Positions 7,711 through 15,165 of a stretch of DNA of 22,141 nt are shown here, piece after piece; within the stretch, counting starts at the first letter, position 1, and each line of letters begins with the position of its first letter. The position numbers and the translations under genes are program-made. The DNA lies in the IMG/VR virus record IMGVR_UViG_3300042987_000942, positions 1 through 22,141 of that record. One strand, 5' to 3'. This DNA is from a virus. The notes under the pieces were generated by a model. The model worked only from the letters and a program-made list of their open reading frames with translations. It was not told where the DNA came from and searched no databases.

Positions 7711-8174
7711 AAATAATTTTAGCTGTTGACCCGGGTAAGAAGAGTGGCATCTGCTCTTTTAAGTTTGACAAAGACACCGAACCTGAGTTGATATTTTCGG
7801 GAGAGTATTTGATGCCCGAGTATCACACTCCAATTATCGAAACTCTTTCTATGGCCAGCAGCAAAAATTTAAGTCTGGACATAGTGTGCGAAAGATTTAC
7901 GATTAACGCTCAGACTGTGAAAAATTCTCAGGCGCCATACAGCTTAGAGCAGATCGGGATATTGAAGTATTTAGCAATGTCCGCTGGTTTTGATCACGAG
8001 GGCATATTGTTTCAGTCGCCGTCTGACGCAAAACGAATGTTTTCAAATGATGCTCTTAAAAAATTAGAGTACTGGCATCGTGGTGGAGAAGGTCATGCCT
8101 TAGATGCTATTCGTCACGGGCTTTTGAGAGCTGTTAAGCTTGGGTGGATGCCTACTAGGCTTCTGTCTCAGTGA
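7707..8174 (+). CDS. RuvC-like Holliday junction resolvase
   Basis: This 155-residue RNase H-fold nuclease is expected to resolve branched DNA during replication or before packaging. The acidic active site is visible: Asp8 in LAVDPGKKSG, Glu62 in DIVCERF, and the C-terminal HALDAIRHG motif (His130, Asp133). This is the usual order for phage RuvC/Ruv-like enzymes, and the length is normal. The ATG at 7707 overlaps the previous stop (ATGA). An open frame extends 19 codons upstream but would lie inside the deaminase gene. It ends the first transcription block, because an 84-nt gap with inverted repeats and a promoter-like sequence follows. Confidence 0.85.
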   Translation: MKIILAVDPGKKSGICSFKFDKDTEPELIFSGEYLMPEYHTPIIETLSMASSKNLSLDIVCERFTINAQTVKNSQAPYSLEQIGILKYLAMSAGFDHEGILFQSPSDAKRMFSNDALKKLEYWHRGGEGHALDAIRHGLLRAVKLGWMPTRLLSQ

Positions 8175-8176
8175 GA

Positions 8177-8223
8177 CATACTAAGAAAAAATGCGCGCTA
8201 AGTCAATATTTTGACTTAGTATG
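8177..8223 (+). repeat. Nested inverted repeats before the helicase gene
   Basis: Two overlapping perfect 9-bp inverted repeats share an arm. CTAAGTCAA (8198-8206) pairs with TTGACTTAG (8211-8219) across a 4-nt loop. CATACTAAG (8177-8185) pairs with CTTAGTATG (8215-8223). The two pairings are mutually exclusive in RNA, and the right arm abuts the extended -10 of the next promoter. There is no U-tract, so a simple terminator is unlikely; an operator or RNA switch is more plausible. Confidence 0.7.
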
Positions 8224-8232
8224 TGGTATATT
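8224..8232 (+). promoter_or_regulatory. Extended -10 promoter for the helicase/recombination block
   Basis: TGG followed by TATATT (8224-8232) matches an extended -10 element (TGn-TATAAT) 27 nt before the chosen GTG start at 8259. TTGACT at 8211-8216 resembles a -35 box but is only 10 nt away, so recognition probably relies on the extended -10. The inverted repeat directly upstream could be an operator. Confidence 0.5.
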
Positions 8233-8258
8233 CAGTACGAAATGACAAGAGGTTGTAC

Positions 8259-10061
8259 GTGCCAGTAAGTGTTGAACTCTCTCCAGACAACAAGCACATC
8301 CGTATTGACACGGAGTGGCGCTTCAAAGAACTGTGTAAAAGCATACCAGGTGCTACGTGGTCCGCCTCGGACAAAGCGTGGAAGGCTCCGCTAGGGTGGG
8401 CGACGTGTCTTGCGCTGAGATCGGTGTTTAAGACAGAGCTTGCAATCGGTCCTAAGTTGGCAGAGTGGGCGACAAATGAGCTGCAAACACGTGTGCAGCC
8501 GTGTAATGATCTTCGAGATCTTGATACGGCAGATGGCGATGAAAAGCTGTTTCCGCATCAGCGCGCGGGAGTAAAATTCCTTGCGGCCGCTAGACGAGCA
8601 CTTCTTGCCGATGAGCCCGGTCTAGGCAAAACTGCGCAGACTATTCGCGCGTTGAAAGAACTAAATGATCGCGGAGAACAGGTGTTTCCGACACTAGTTG
8701 TCTGCCCAAACACGCTGAAGAAGAACTGGTTTCGCGAGTTTGCCATGTGGTGGCCTGGTGTAAAAGTGCAGGTTATCACCGGGTCTGCGACGCAAAGACG
8801 CAAGCAATTCAACGAGGAAAACGTTGATGTCTACGTAATCAACTGGGAGTCGCTGCGTAGCCACTCAAAATTAGCGGGGTACGGCTCCGTCGCGCTAGCC
8901 AGATGCGTAGACTGTGGCGGTCACGATGAAAAAGTTAGCGAAAACCGTTGTGAAGTTCATGTTCGCGAACTAAATGAAATCGACTTTAAATCGGTCATTG
9001 CAGACGAGATTCACAGATCAAAGGACCCAAAGAGCAAGCAAACAAGAGCACTCTGGGCGGCAACTGGGGCAGCTGACGTAAGATTTGCTCTTACAGGTAC
9101 TCCTATCGCGAACAACGTTCTTGACTTATGGCCGATTCTTCACTGGCTGTCGCCAGAAGAATGGCCAAGTAAGACACGCTGGATCGACAGAATGATCGAC
9201 ACGATGCTTAATGCGTTTGGCGGTATGATGGTCATCGGCGTCAAGCCTCACATGAGTGACGAGTTCTACGCTGCTATCAATCCAAGAATGCGCAGAATGT
9301 TGAAAGCCAGAGTGCTTCCTTGGCTACCGCCTGTCATGAAAGAGCGCCGCGACGTTGAGATGTCAACAAAACAGAAAAAGGCGTATGAGCAAATGAGAGA
9401 CGTCATGATCGCTCAGCTCGAGGACAGTGACGCGATCGCCGCTCCAAGCCCGTTGACGCAGACAATCAGACTTCTTCAATTTGCAAGCGCATACGCTACA
9501 GTAGATGTTGACGAGTTCACTGGCGAAATCGCGGTGCGCTTGGCAGACCCGTCGTGCAAAGTTGATGCTCTAATTGACGATATTGAAAGCGGCGACTTTG
9601 GGGAAGATTCAGTCGCAGTCTGCGCTGTCTCGCGGCAGTTAATTGAGCTGCTAAGCGCAAGAATGACAAAAGCTGGTATACGGCACGGGCTAATCACTGG
9701 TGCGCAGACTGAAGACGAGCGTCAGCAGTCTATTGATGACTTTCAAAGCGGCAAAACAAAATGGGTGTTGTTCACGGCCCAGGCAGGCGGCGTAGGTGTG
9801 ACGCTGACTGCGGCACGCAGACTGATAATGTTGCAGAGACCTTGGTCACTCGTTGATTACAAACAGGCTCTTGACCGTGTGCACAGAATCGGCAGTGAAA
9901 TTCACGACTCAATTACAATCACTGATTACGTTACGCAGGACACGATTGAAGAGCGCGTCATCCAAGTTCTAGATAGCAAAGCTGACAACTTCGAGCAGAT
10001 TGTTCGCGACAAAGACCAACTTATAAAAATGTTGCAAGAAGAAAGATCAGGGATAAAGTGA
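8259..10061 (+). CDS. SNF2-family DNA helicase/translocase
   Basis: About 600 residues of a superfamily 2 ATPase that translocates on double-stranded DNA. Visible motifs are Q-like FPHQRAGVKFL, I DEPGLGKTAQTI (about 119-130), II ADEIH (about 248-252), III ALTGTPIANN, V AGGVGVTLTAARRLIML and VI QALDRVHRIGS. Residues about 1-75 form a small N-terminal domain (ATWSASDKAWKAPL) of the HARP-like kind seen in phage and annealing helicases. Between motifs Ia and II, CVDCGGH...CEVH (Cys216, Cys219, Cys231, His234) could bind zinc. I prefer GTG 8259, with AAGAGG 6 nt upstream and downstream of the -10; the frame is open back to GTG 8223, which lies within the promoter. It overlaps the nuclease gene by 4 bp (GTGA). 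Confidence 0.9.
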   Translation: MPVSVELSPDNKHIRIDTEWRFKELCKSIPGATWSASDKAWKAPLGWATCLALRSVFKTELAIGPKLAEWATNELQTRVQPCNDLRDLDTADGDEKLFPHQRAGVKFLAAARRALLADEPGLGKTAQTIRALKELNDRGEQVFPTLVVCPNTLKKNWFREFAMWWPGVKVQVITGSATQRRKQFNEENVDVYVINWESLRSHSKLAGYGSVALARCVDCGGHDEKVSENRCEVHVRELNEIDFKSVIADEIHRSKDPKSKQTRALWAATGAADVRFALTGTPIANNVLDLWPILHWLSPEEWPSKTRWIDRMIDTMLNAFGGMMVIGVKPHMSDEFYAAINPRMRRMLKARVLPWLPPVMKERRDVEMSTKQKKAYEQMRDVMIAQLEDSDAIAAPSPLTQTIRLLQFASAYATVDVDEFTGEIAVRLADPSCKVDALIDDIESGDFGEDSVAVCAVSRQLIELLSARMTKAGIRHGLITGAQTEDERQQSIDDFQSGKTKWVLFTAQAGGVGVTLTAARRLIMLQRPWSLVDYKQALDRVHRIGSEIHDSITITDYVTQDTIEERVIQVLDSKADNFEQIVRDKDQLIKMLQEERSGIK

Positions 10062-11017
10062 CGATAAACGAAGTGAAGCTCGAACTAAACAGCCGCCCTC
10101 TACGAATCTCAAACTCCGAGATTCAGACATTTAAAGACTGCAGAAGAAAATGGTGGCTTTCGTACTACAGGCACTTGCAGCCTCAGACCCAAAACTTCAC
10201 AGGTGCCCTTGCGCTAGGGTCAAGAATTCACGCTGCTTTAGATGACTACTACTCAAAAGACATCCCGCTTCTTGAAGCGTACGCTATTCACGTTCAAAAA
10301 GACAAACAAGCTTTGATTGAAAGCTACAGAGACACAGTCGAACTAGAAACTGAAGCCGAACTCGGTCGCATTATGCTTGAAGGCTACCTAGACTGGGTAG
10401 AAGAAAACGGAATCGATGCTGAACTTGAGATGATTTCTACCGAAGAAATTATAAGTGTGCCTTTGTTTGATGGCAGAGTAGAGTTGCAGGGTAAACTTGA
10501 CATGAGAGTTCGCCGCAAAGCGGACGGTGTAAGAATGTTTAGAGACTTTAAGACAGTCGGCGGCTCTTTTACTGAATTTGCTGCTCTAGCTCATATGAAT
10601 GAGCAGATTCTGACCTACATGCTTCTTGAAGCAGCGCAGAATAAAGACGGAGAACGCTGTGAAGGCGGGATCTTTACGATGTTGAAGAAAGTTAAGCGTA
10701 CGTCAAACGCTAAGCCGCCGTTTTATGATCAAATAGAAGTGCGGCACAATCAATTTGCGTTGCGGGCTTTTTGGAACAGGGTTCATGGAACACTTAAAGA
10801 TATGCTTGCCACTAGGGACGCACTTGACGAGGGGCAAGATCACCACTATGTCGCCTACCCAAGACCGAGTAGAGACTGCAAATGGAAATGCCAATTTTTT
10901 GCTATATGCCCTCTCTTCGACGACGGTAGCGCTGCTGAGCACGCGATTACCGAACTATATGTAGAAGGCGATCCGTACAAGTACTACGAAACACCAGAGA
11001 CAAAAGGAAATGAATAA
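10058..11017 (+). CDS. PD-(D/E)XK nuclease, Cas4/RecB-like with iron-sulfur cysteines
   Basis: This 319-residue nuclease has the Cas4/AddB-type layout. An N-terminal Cys28 (TFKDCRRKWW) and a C-terminal cluster Cys274, Cys278, Cys284 (RDCKWKCQFFAICPLF) would hold a 4Fe-4S cluster. Between them lie His58 (RIHAALDDYY), Asp148 (GKLDMRV) and the catalytic Asp163-Phe-Lys165 (FRDFKTV), followed by a Q-x-x-x-Y helix (EQILTYMLL). Such enzymes process DNA ends. In phages they accompany Sak4-type recombinases and SSB, exactly the order seen here. It starts at GTG 10058 overlapping the helicase stop, and its TAA overlaps the next ATG by one base. No CRISPR array or cas1/cas2 is nearby, so this is a phage recombination enzyme. 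Confidence 0.88.
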   Translation: MTINEVKLELNSRPLRISNSEIQTFKDCRRKWWLSYYRHLQPQTQNFTGALALGSRIHAALDDYYSKDIPLLEAYAIHVQKDKQALIESYRDTVELETEAELGRIMLEGYLDWVEENGIDAELEMISTEEIISVPLFDGRVELQGKLDMRVRRKADGVRMFRDFKTVGGSFTEFAALAHMNEQILTYMLLEAAQNKDGERCEGGIFTMLKKVKRTSNAKPPFYDQIEVRHNQFALRAFWNRVHGTLKDMLATRDALDEGQDHHYVAYPRPSRDCKWKCQFFAICPLFDDGSAAEHAITELYVEGDPYKYYETPETKGNE

Positions 11018-11769
11018 TGGGAGAAGTACAAAGATCACTAACAATCATGGTGTACGGCGAGTCAAAGGTAGGCAAGTCTACTTTTGCCGTAACCGCGCCG
11101 TACCCACGGCTAATGCTTGACGTAGAAGGCGGACACCGATTCCTCCCTATCAACGTTAAGTACTGGGACCCGCTGCGCGAAGAGCCGCCGGTCGCCGATG
11201 GAACGTGGGACACATGCGTTGTCAACGTAGTTGAATACGACACAGTGCTCAAAGCGTATCAGTGGTTGCAGCTCGGGCGTCATCAATTTAAGTCATTGAT
11301 CATTGACTCGGTGTCAGAACTGCAGGTCAAGTGTGTTGACAACATTGCTGGAAAAAATCAGATGCAGATGCAGCAGTGGGGCGAACTTCTGCGTCACATG
11401 GGAGCTCTTCTTCGAGATCTTCGCGATCTAACCATGCACCCAGTAGCGCCTCTTGAGGCGGTTGTATTGACCGCTATGGCGCGCCAGAGCCAGGATGGCC
11501 GGTACCGTCCTTACCTTCAAGGTCAGCTCGCAATTCAAGCTCCGTATTTTTACGACATTCTTGGCGCTATCACGGTAGAAGAGTTTCAGAATCCAGACCC
11601 AACGCAAGGGCCGTACAAGGCGCGCAGAATGTATGTAGAGCGTACGCCAATGTACGAGGCTGGAGAGCGTGTTCAAGGTCGTCTCGGCAAAATTGTCGAA
11701 CAAGAAAGTCTCGGGGTTGAAGCGATGCTTGACCTCGTGTTTGGGCCACGTCAGCGTGACTCTAAGTAG
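11017..11769 (+). CDS. Sak4-like RecA-fold ATPase (single-strand annealing/recombination)
   Basis: This 250-residue P-loop protein has Walker A GESKVGKST (14-22) and Walker B SLIIDS (93-98, Asp97), with a RecA-like core but no RecA N-terminal or C-terminal domains. LMLDVEGGHRFLP near residues 32-44 and ILGAITVEEF near 185 are typical of the Sak4 group found next to phage DUF669/SSB genes. Sak4 proteins pair homologous DNA strands with help from a cognate SSB. The gene lies between the Cas4-like nuclease and an SSB-like protein, which supports the role. The ATG overlaps the previous stop (TAATG). The identification is by motif and context. Confidence 0.8.
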   Translation: MGEVQRSLTIMVYGESKVGKSTFAVTAPYPRLMLDVEGGHRFLPINVKYWDPLREEPPVADGTWDTCVVNVVEYDTVLKAYQWLQLGRHQFKSLIIDSVSELQVKCVDNIAGKNQMQMQQWGELLRHMGALLRDLRDLTMHPVAPLEAVVLTAMARQSQDGRYRPYLQGQLAIQAPYFYDILGAITVEEFQNPDPTQGPYKARRMYVERTPMYEAGERVQGRLGKIVEQESLGVEAMLDLVFGPRQRDSK

Positions 11770-11805
11770 CAGTAACCACACAAGAAAGAGAGACAGGTAA
11801 AAACA

Positions 11806-12378
11806 ATGAGTACACTAAATTGGGGGGAGCTCGTCAAAGAAGCTGGCGACGCCACCGGATATGACCCGCTGCCAGACGGCGACTACGATCTCGTAATCGT
11901 AGAAGCGCAGGCTAAGGTCACACAGACTGGCAAGACGATGTTCGCCATCAAGGCGCAAGTGCAGACTGGCGCCCACGCTAAGCGTCTGGTGTGGGACAAT
12001 TTGGTAGTTTCAACCGATAACCCGAACGCGCTCGGCATCTTCTTCCGTAAGATGAACGCGCTTGGGCTTGGAAGAGACTTCTTTGCCGGCAACCCGACAA
12101 ACGCCCAGATTGAGCAAGCGGTCAAGGGTCGCCAGTTCCGCGCGCAAGTTGGCAGCCGTGTTTGGCAGGGCCAGAAGAAGAATGAGATTAAGTCGTACTA
12201 CGCTTTGGCAGCTTCTTCGACTGCGGCGCCTGCTCCGGCGCCTGCTCCGGCGCCTGCTCCGGCGCCTGCTCCGGCGCCTGCTCCGGCTCCGGCCGCAGCG
12301 CAGCAGCCCATCGTCGAGCAGCAGCCCATCGTCGAGCAGCAGCCGCAGACTTCCAACCCGCCAGCAGCTCCGTTCTGA
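11806..12378 (+). CDS. DUF669/SSB-like single-stranded DNA-binding protein with Pro-Ala linker
   Basis: A 190-residue protein. Residues 1-135 have the DUF669-type pattern: DPLPDGDYDLVIVEAQAKVTQTGKTMFAIKAQV, consistent with an OB-fold, then FFRKMNALGLG and a strand ending KNEIKSYYAL. Residues about 138-163 are an almost pure Ala-Pro run, followed by two QQPIVE repeats and the end PPAAPF. Bacterial SSBs also have a flexible tail ending in Pro-Phe that recruits partners, though their tips are acidic (DIPF) and this one is not. The gene follows Sak4, whose known partners are such proteins. A 36-nt gap with Sak4 holds AGAGAGACAGG as the ribosome site. Transcription probably ends at the hairpin 12391-12432. 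Confidence 0.78.
   Translation: MSTLNWGELVKEAGDATGYDPLPDGDYDLVIVEAQAKVTQTGKTMFAIKAQVQTGAHAKRLVWDNLVVSTDNPNALGIFFRKMNALGLGRDFFAGNPTNAQIEQAVKGRQFRAQVGSRVWQGQKKNEIKSYYALAASSTAAPAPAPAPAPAPAPAPAPAPAPAAAQQPIVEQQPIVEQQPQTSNPPAAPF
12226..12336 (+). repeat. In-frame minisatellites: five 12-bp units and two 18-bp units
   Basis: GCGCCTGCTCCG is repeated five times without a change (12226-12285) and encodes Ala-Pro-Ala-Pro. CAGCAGCCCATCGTCGAG then occurs twice in tandem (12301-12318 and 12319-12336), with a partial third copy, and encodes QQPIVE. Perfect identity suggests recent expansion by slippage; both unit lengths keep the frame. Confidence 0.95.
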
Positions 12379-12390
12379 TCAATCAAACTT

Positions 12391-12432
12391 CGCGGCCGTC
12401 CGTTTGAACTACTGTTTAAGCGGGCGGCCGCG
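12391..12432 (+). terminator. GC-rich hairpin after the SSB-like gene
   Basis: Positions 12391-12405 pair with 12418-12432 as a 15-bp stem with only two G-U wobbles, around a 12-nt loop. It begins 12 nt after the SSB-like stop codon. The downstream TTGTACTATT is only moderately U-rich, so it may be a weak intrinsic terminator or an mRNA 3'-end stabiliser. TACTAT (12436-12441) directly after it could be a -10 box for the next gene. Confidence 0.6.
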
Positions 12433-12455
12433 TTGTACTATTACAAAGGTGCGTA

Positions 12456-13664
12456 ATGAAAATACTTATGACAGGTTTTACTGCTCTTCAAATAAACACA
12501 GAGCATAAAACAATTAAAAAGATCGACGTCCCGGCTTCAATTGTAGACGCGCTGACACAAAGCGGGCACGAAGTAGACTGGCGGCGTGTAACGCCTGGAG
12601 AAGACTTAACAGGTTATGACGTAATCTGGGTAAATCTTGGCCCACTTAATTCTTTGAACGGTCGCCAGGGCGCGATGGGCGCGCTCTATGCGTTGTCGTC
12701 TGGGGTGCCTGCGGTTGGGTTTTTTGACGACTGGCAGTTTGCACAGGTGTTCAACGCGTGCAGATCGCTCGTTCGTCACCCAGAAAGTCTCTATAAGTAC
12801 CTGTTGTCTGGGTCATCCGTTCGCGGCGACGAAGAAGCTACATACTACTCGTACGACGACGCAAAAGCCGCGCTAGATAGAATACTGCAAACAAATCCAG
12901 ACGCTGCAAAGAAATGCGCGATTGGCAGATACTTTTTTAACGACACAGATGAAAACATAAAACAGTACGAAGGCCAACTAGTCGCCACAGGCGCCGCACT
13001 TCTTGCTGAACGCTGGAGTGCCGGGCTTGTGCCAGTGTGCCCAATGTACTCTTTCGGCGATCGATCTCTTGTAAGAAAAAGAATGCCGAAAGAAATGGCA
13101 CCTATTGAAGCGCTCGATCCAAGTTCGACAATCTACAATATTCTGTCGTCGTGTGACCCTGCTCCATTTGAGTCAAAACAGAGATCTTGGGTTCTTGGCG
13201 CGCTAATGCCGCACGACACTTGGCTTGAAAAGAAAAAACCAGAGTGGCCGGTAGAAATTATCGGTAGTAGAAAACTAATACGTAAGTTTGGTGGACAACG
13301 ACTTGACAGTGAAGAAGATGTTCTAGCTTTTTACAATAACTACTGGGGCATTTTATCTCCCCCGTACCCGCACGCCGGGAGCGGCTGGTGGAGAAGTAGG
13401 TTTATGTACTCCGCCCGCGTTCGGTCAGTTCTTGTTACTGACAAAGGAGAAGGTGCCCCGCTTGGGTCTGCGTACAAATTGACAATAAAAGATGTCGAAG
13501 CAATGTCAGACTCAGAGCTCGCCAATGCGGCGACAGCTCAGGCGGACGCTCTTCGGCGGCACATGCCGACTTACGATTCGTTCGTCGCGCAGTGCAATCA
13601 CATCGTCAACAGAGCATATAGCGAAGACAAGGGACTAAAGATTAACCCAGACGGCACGCGATAA
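12456..13664 (+). CDS. GT-B-like glycosyltransferase, candidate DNA (hydroxymethylcytosine) glycosyltransferase A
   Basis: This 402-residue protein starts MKILMTGFTALQ, has a long N-terminal Rossmann-like half with YDVIWVNLGPLNSL and AVGFFDDWQF, and a C-terminal Rossmann half with RSWVLGALMPHDTWL, VEIIGSRKLIRKFGG, LSPPYPHAGSGWWRSRFMYS and VLVTDKGEG. That two-domain order, with Arg residues before the last helices, is the GT-B plan and recalls T4 beta-glucosyltransferase (similar N-terminus, a central GG/GS strand, a late R-x-x-E/R segment). I cannot show homology without a search. The next gene is a divergent paralogue. ATG 12456 has AAAGG 6 nt upstream. With a dCMP hydroxymethylase candidate in the genome, DNA glycosylation is the leading idea; tail protein or cell-wall sugar transfer is the alternative. 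Confidence 0.6.
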   Translation: MKILMTGFTALQINTEHKTIKKIDVPASIVDALTQSGHEVDWRRVTPGEDLTGYDVIWVNLGPLNSLNGRQGAMGALYALSSGVPAVGFFDDWQFAQVFNACRSLVRHPESLYKYLLSGSSVRGDEEATYYSYDDAKAALDRILQTNPDAAKKCAIGRYFFNDTDENIKQYEGQLVATGAALLAERWSAGLVPVCPMYSFGDRSLVRKRMPKEMAPIEALDPSSTIYNILSSCDPAPFESKQRSWVLGALMPHDTWLEKKKPEWPVEIIGSRKLIRKFGGQRLDSEEDVLAFYNNYWGILSPPYPHAGSGWWRSRFMYSARVRSVLVTDKGEGAPLGSAYKLTIKDVEAMSDSELANAATAQADALRRHMPTYDSFVAQCNHIVNRAYSEDKGLKINPDGTR

Positions 13665-14692
13665 TGAAGAAAATCTACATAACTGGGATGACTGCGCAGC
13701 AGTCGTCACCTCGTTTGGCGCAGAAAAATGTGACATTTAGCGGTACTGTAGTTCAAATGCTCGAAGACGCGGGCTACACCGTTCATCATAACTATCCGAG
13801 TGTTGAAACAGACTATAAGGCACTAAATGAGTATGACCTTGTTTTAGTTGGAGTGTCTCCAATACTTAGCCTAAGCTCAAACAGAGCGTACGGGGCCCTT
13901 AAAGTCATCAACGAACTAAAAACATCAGAAAAAATGATGTACATAGTTGACTCGCCTGAACCTGAAAAGATACAAATTTCTTTAAGATCTGTCTTAAAAA
14001 GTCCAGAGACGTTGTTTAAGAATTTTTATAAGTCAAGATCAGAATTTTCGCGCGTGTCTGAAGATAAAAATACAAGAAACAATTTACTTTCAGCGGTTGA
14101 GCATCTTTCTCTGTCGTGGGGTAAGAAAACAATTTATCCAAGTAGCCCGTTCATCAACGATGAAGACGTAGATCGCGCTGTTTTTCGCGACGAGACTCGG
14201 TATTTTCGCGGTGTTTCAATCGACAGCCGGCTAATGTCTACGAACGTGTTCGATCTTTTGTTCCCGAGAGCGCGAAAAAAATCGTGGGTTGCTACTGACA
14301 TTAGATCAAAATGGGTGTCTAATTTGAAAAAGACGCTTAGGCACGACGTAAGAGCTCTTAAAAAATCAAAAGCAGACAACGATGTTGATGTAGAACTATC
14401 GATATCTGACTCGCTCGGCCTAATTGCTGGCCCTCAAGCGAACAGAATGCTGTGGTGGTCGTACCCAATAGTGCAGGCCATGAACACTGGAACCGTTGTA
14501 GCGACAGACTGGCAGATCGGTGCAAAGGCCGGTGGGTCATGGACGTATCTCCCGTCATACTTTGAAGACTGCCAAAGCGTGCACGAACTAATTGACATTG
14601 CTAGATCACAAAGAGAAACGTATCTTGGTAATATCGACTCAGTAAAAGAAGCAGTAGACAGACTAGTGAATGAAATAGAGAATCCAATATGA
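13664..14692 (+). CDS. GT-B-like glycosyltransferase, candidate DNA glycosyltransferase B (paralogue)
   Basis: This 342-residue protein is a divergent tandem paralogue of the preceding one. Shared landmarks in the same order are ITGMTAQQ against MTGFTALQ, YDLVLVGVSPILSL against YDVIWVNLGPLNSL, LRSVLKSPETLFKNF against CRSLVRHPESLYKYL, KKSWVATDI against QRSWVLGAL, and LGLIAGP...WWSYPIVQAMNTGTVVATD against GILSPP...WWRSRFMYSARVRSVLVTD. It is shorter and more basic in the middle (RHDVRALKKSK), which could aid DNA binding. The two genes overlap by one base (TAATG), so they are made together. Two sugar transferases would allow two linkages or a disaccharide. Assignment rests on pattern and context. 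Confidence 0.58.
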   Translation: MKKIYITGMTAQQSSPRLAQKNVTFSGTVVQMLEDAGYTVHHNYPSVETDYKALNEYDLVLVGVSPILSLSSNRAYGALKVINELKTSEKMMYIVDSPEPEKIQISLRSVLKSPETLFKNFYKSRSEFSRVSEDKNTRNNLLSAVEHLSLSWGKKTIYPSSPFINDEDVDRAVFRDETRYFRGVSIDSRLMSTNVFDLLFPRARKKSWVATDIRSKWVSNLKKTLRHDVRALKKSKADNDVDVELSISDSLGLIAGPQANRMLWWSYPIVQAMNTGTVVATDWQIGAKAGGSWTYLPSYFEDCQSVHELIDIARSQRETYLGNIDSVKEAVDRLVNEIENPI

Positions 14693-15165
14693 GCGATCTG
14701 TTCAATCGCTGGTTAGAAAAAACCAGAGAACTTCAAGTAAATGCGTACAATGTGGACTATTCCGTGTATTCTGGCGACTCTCCAGACAACATAAACGCGC
14801 TGATAGACTACATTCGGTGGAACATGCTGGCAATAGACGATGAGCTTGCAGAAGTTAGAAAAGCTATTTCGTGGAAACCGTGGCAGCACGACGAGCCGTA
14901 CGCAGATCGCCATGAGATTCTTAAAGAATGCGTAGATGTTCTTCATTTTGTTGCAAACATTCTTTGCGCGACAGGCGTCTCAGACGAGGAGCTCGATCGC
15001 GAGTATCTTGCCAAGATGCAGAAAAACGCAGATCGACAAAAGAATGGCTACAAAGTTCTAGACGAAAACGTTAAATGCTCGACTTGCTTTAGAGCATTAG
15101 ACGACTACGACACTTCAAGGTGCGTTGAAGACGGCTGCCCGTGGAGAAAAAATGAAAGCCAATAG
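14689..15165 (+). CDS. Dimeric dUTPase/dCTPase-family (all-alpha NTP pyrophosphatase) with C-terminal zinc ribbon
   Basis: Residues 1-122 match the dimeric dUTPase/T4 gp56 dCTPase group: IDDELAEVRKAISWKPW (metal-binding Glu52, Glu55), ILKECVDVLHFVANIL (Glu80, Asp83) and the family ending NADRQKNGYKV. These enzymes hydrolyse dUTP or dCTP to the monophosphate and pyrophosphate. In T4, gp56 destroys dCTP so that only the hydroxymethyl form is polymerised, and also supplies dCMP to the hydroxymethylase. An extra C-terminal segment (CSTC...CVEDGC; Cys130, Cys133, Cys145, Cys150) looks like a zinc ribbon. The ATG overlaps the glycosyltransferase stop (ATGA), placing it in the same operon. dUTP versus dCTP preference cannot be read here. 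Confidence 0.8.
   Translation: MSDLFNRWLEKTRELQVNAYNVDYSVYSGDSPDNINALIDYIRWNMLAIDDELAEVRKAISWKPWQHDEPYADRHEILKECVDVLHFVANILCATGVSDEELDREYLAKMQKNADRQKNGYKVLDENVKCSTCFRALDDYDTSRCVEDGCPWRKNESQ

Noticed and set aside
8211-8232. TTGACT and TATATT as a standard promoter
   Set aside because: The spacer is 10 nt. The TTGACT is an arm of the inverted repeat, and the extended -10 alone is more credible.
10058-11017. CRISPR-associated Cas4
   Set aside because: The fold is Cas4-like, but there is no repeat array and no cas1 or cas2, and the neighbours are phage recombination genes.
12062-12508. Long plus-strand frame rich in Leu-Arg repeats across the Pro-Ala region, and two minus-strand frames at 12188-12386
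   Set aside because: They are other-frame readings of the 12-bp tandem repeats within the SSB-like gene and run into the hairpin and next gene.
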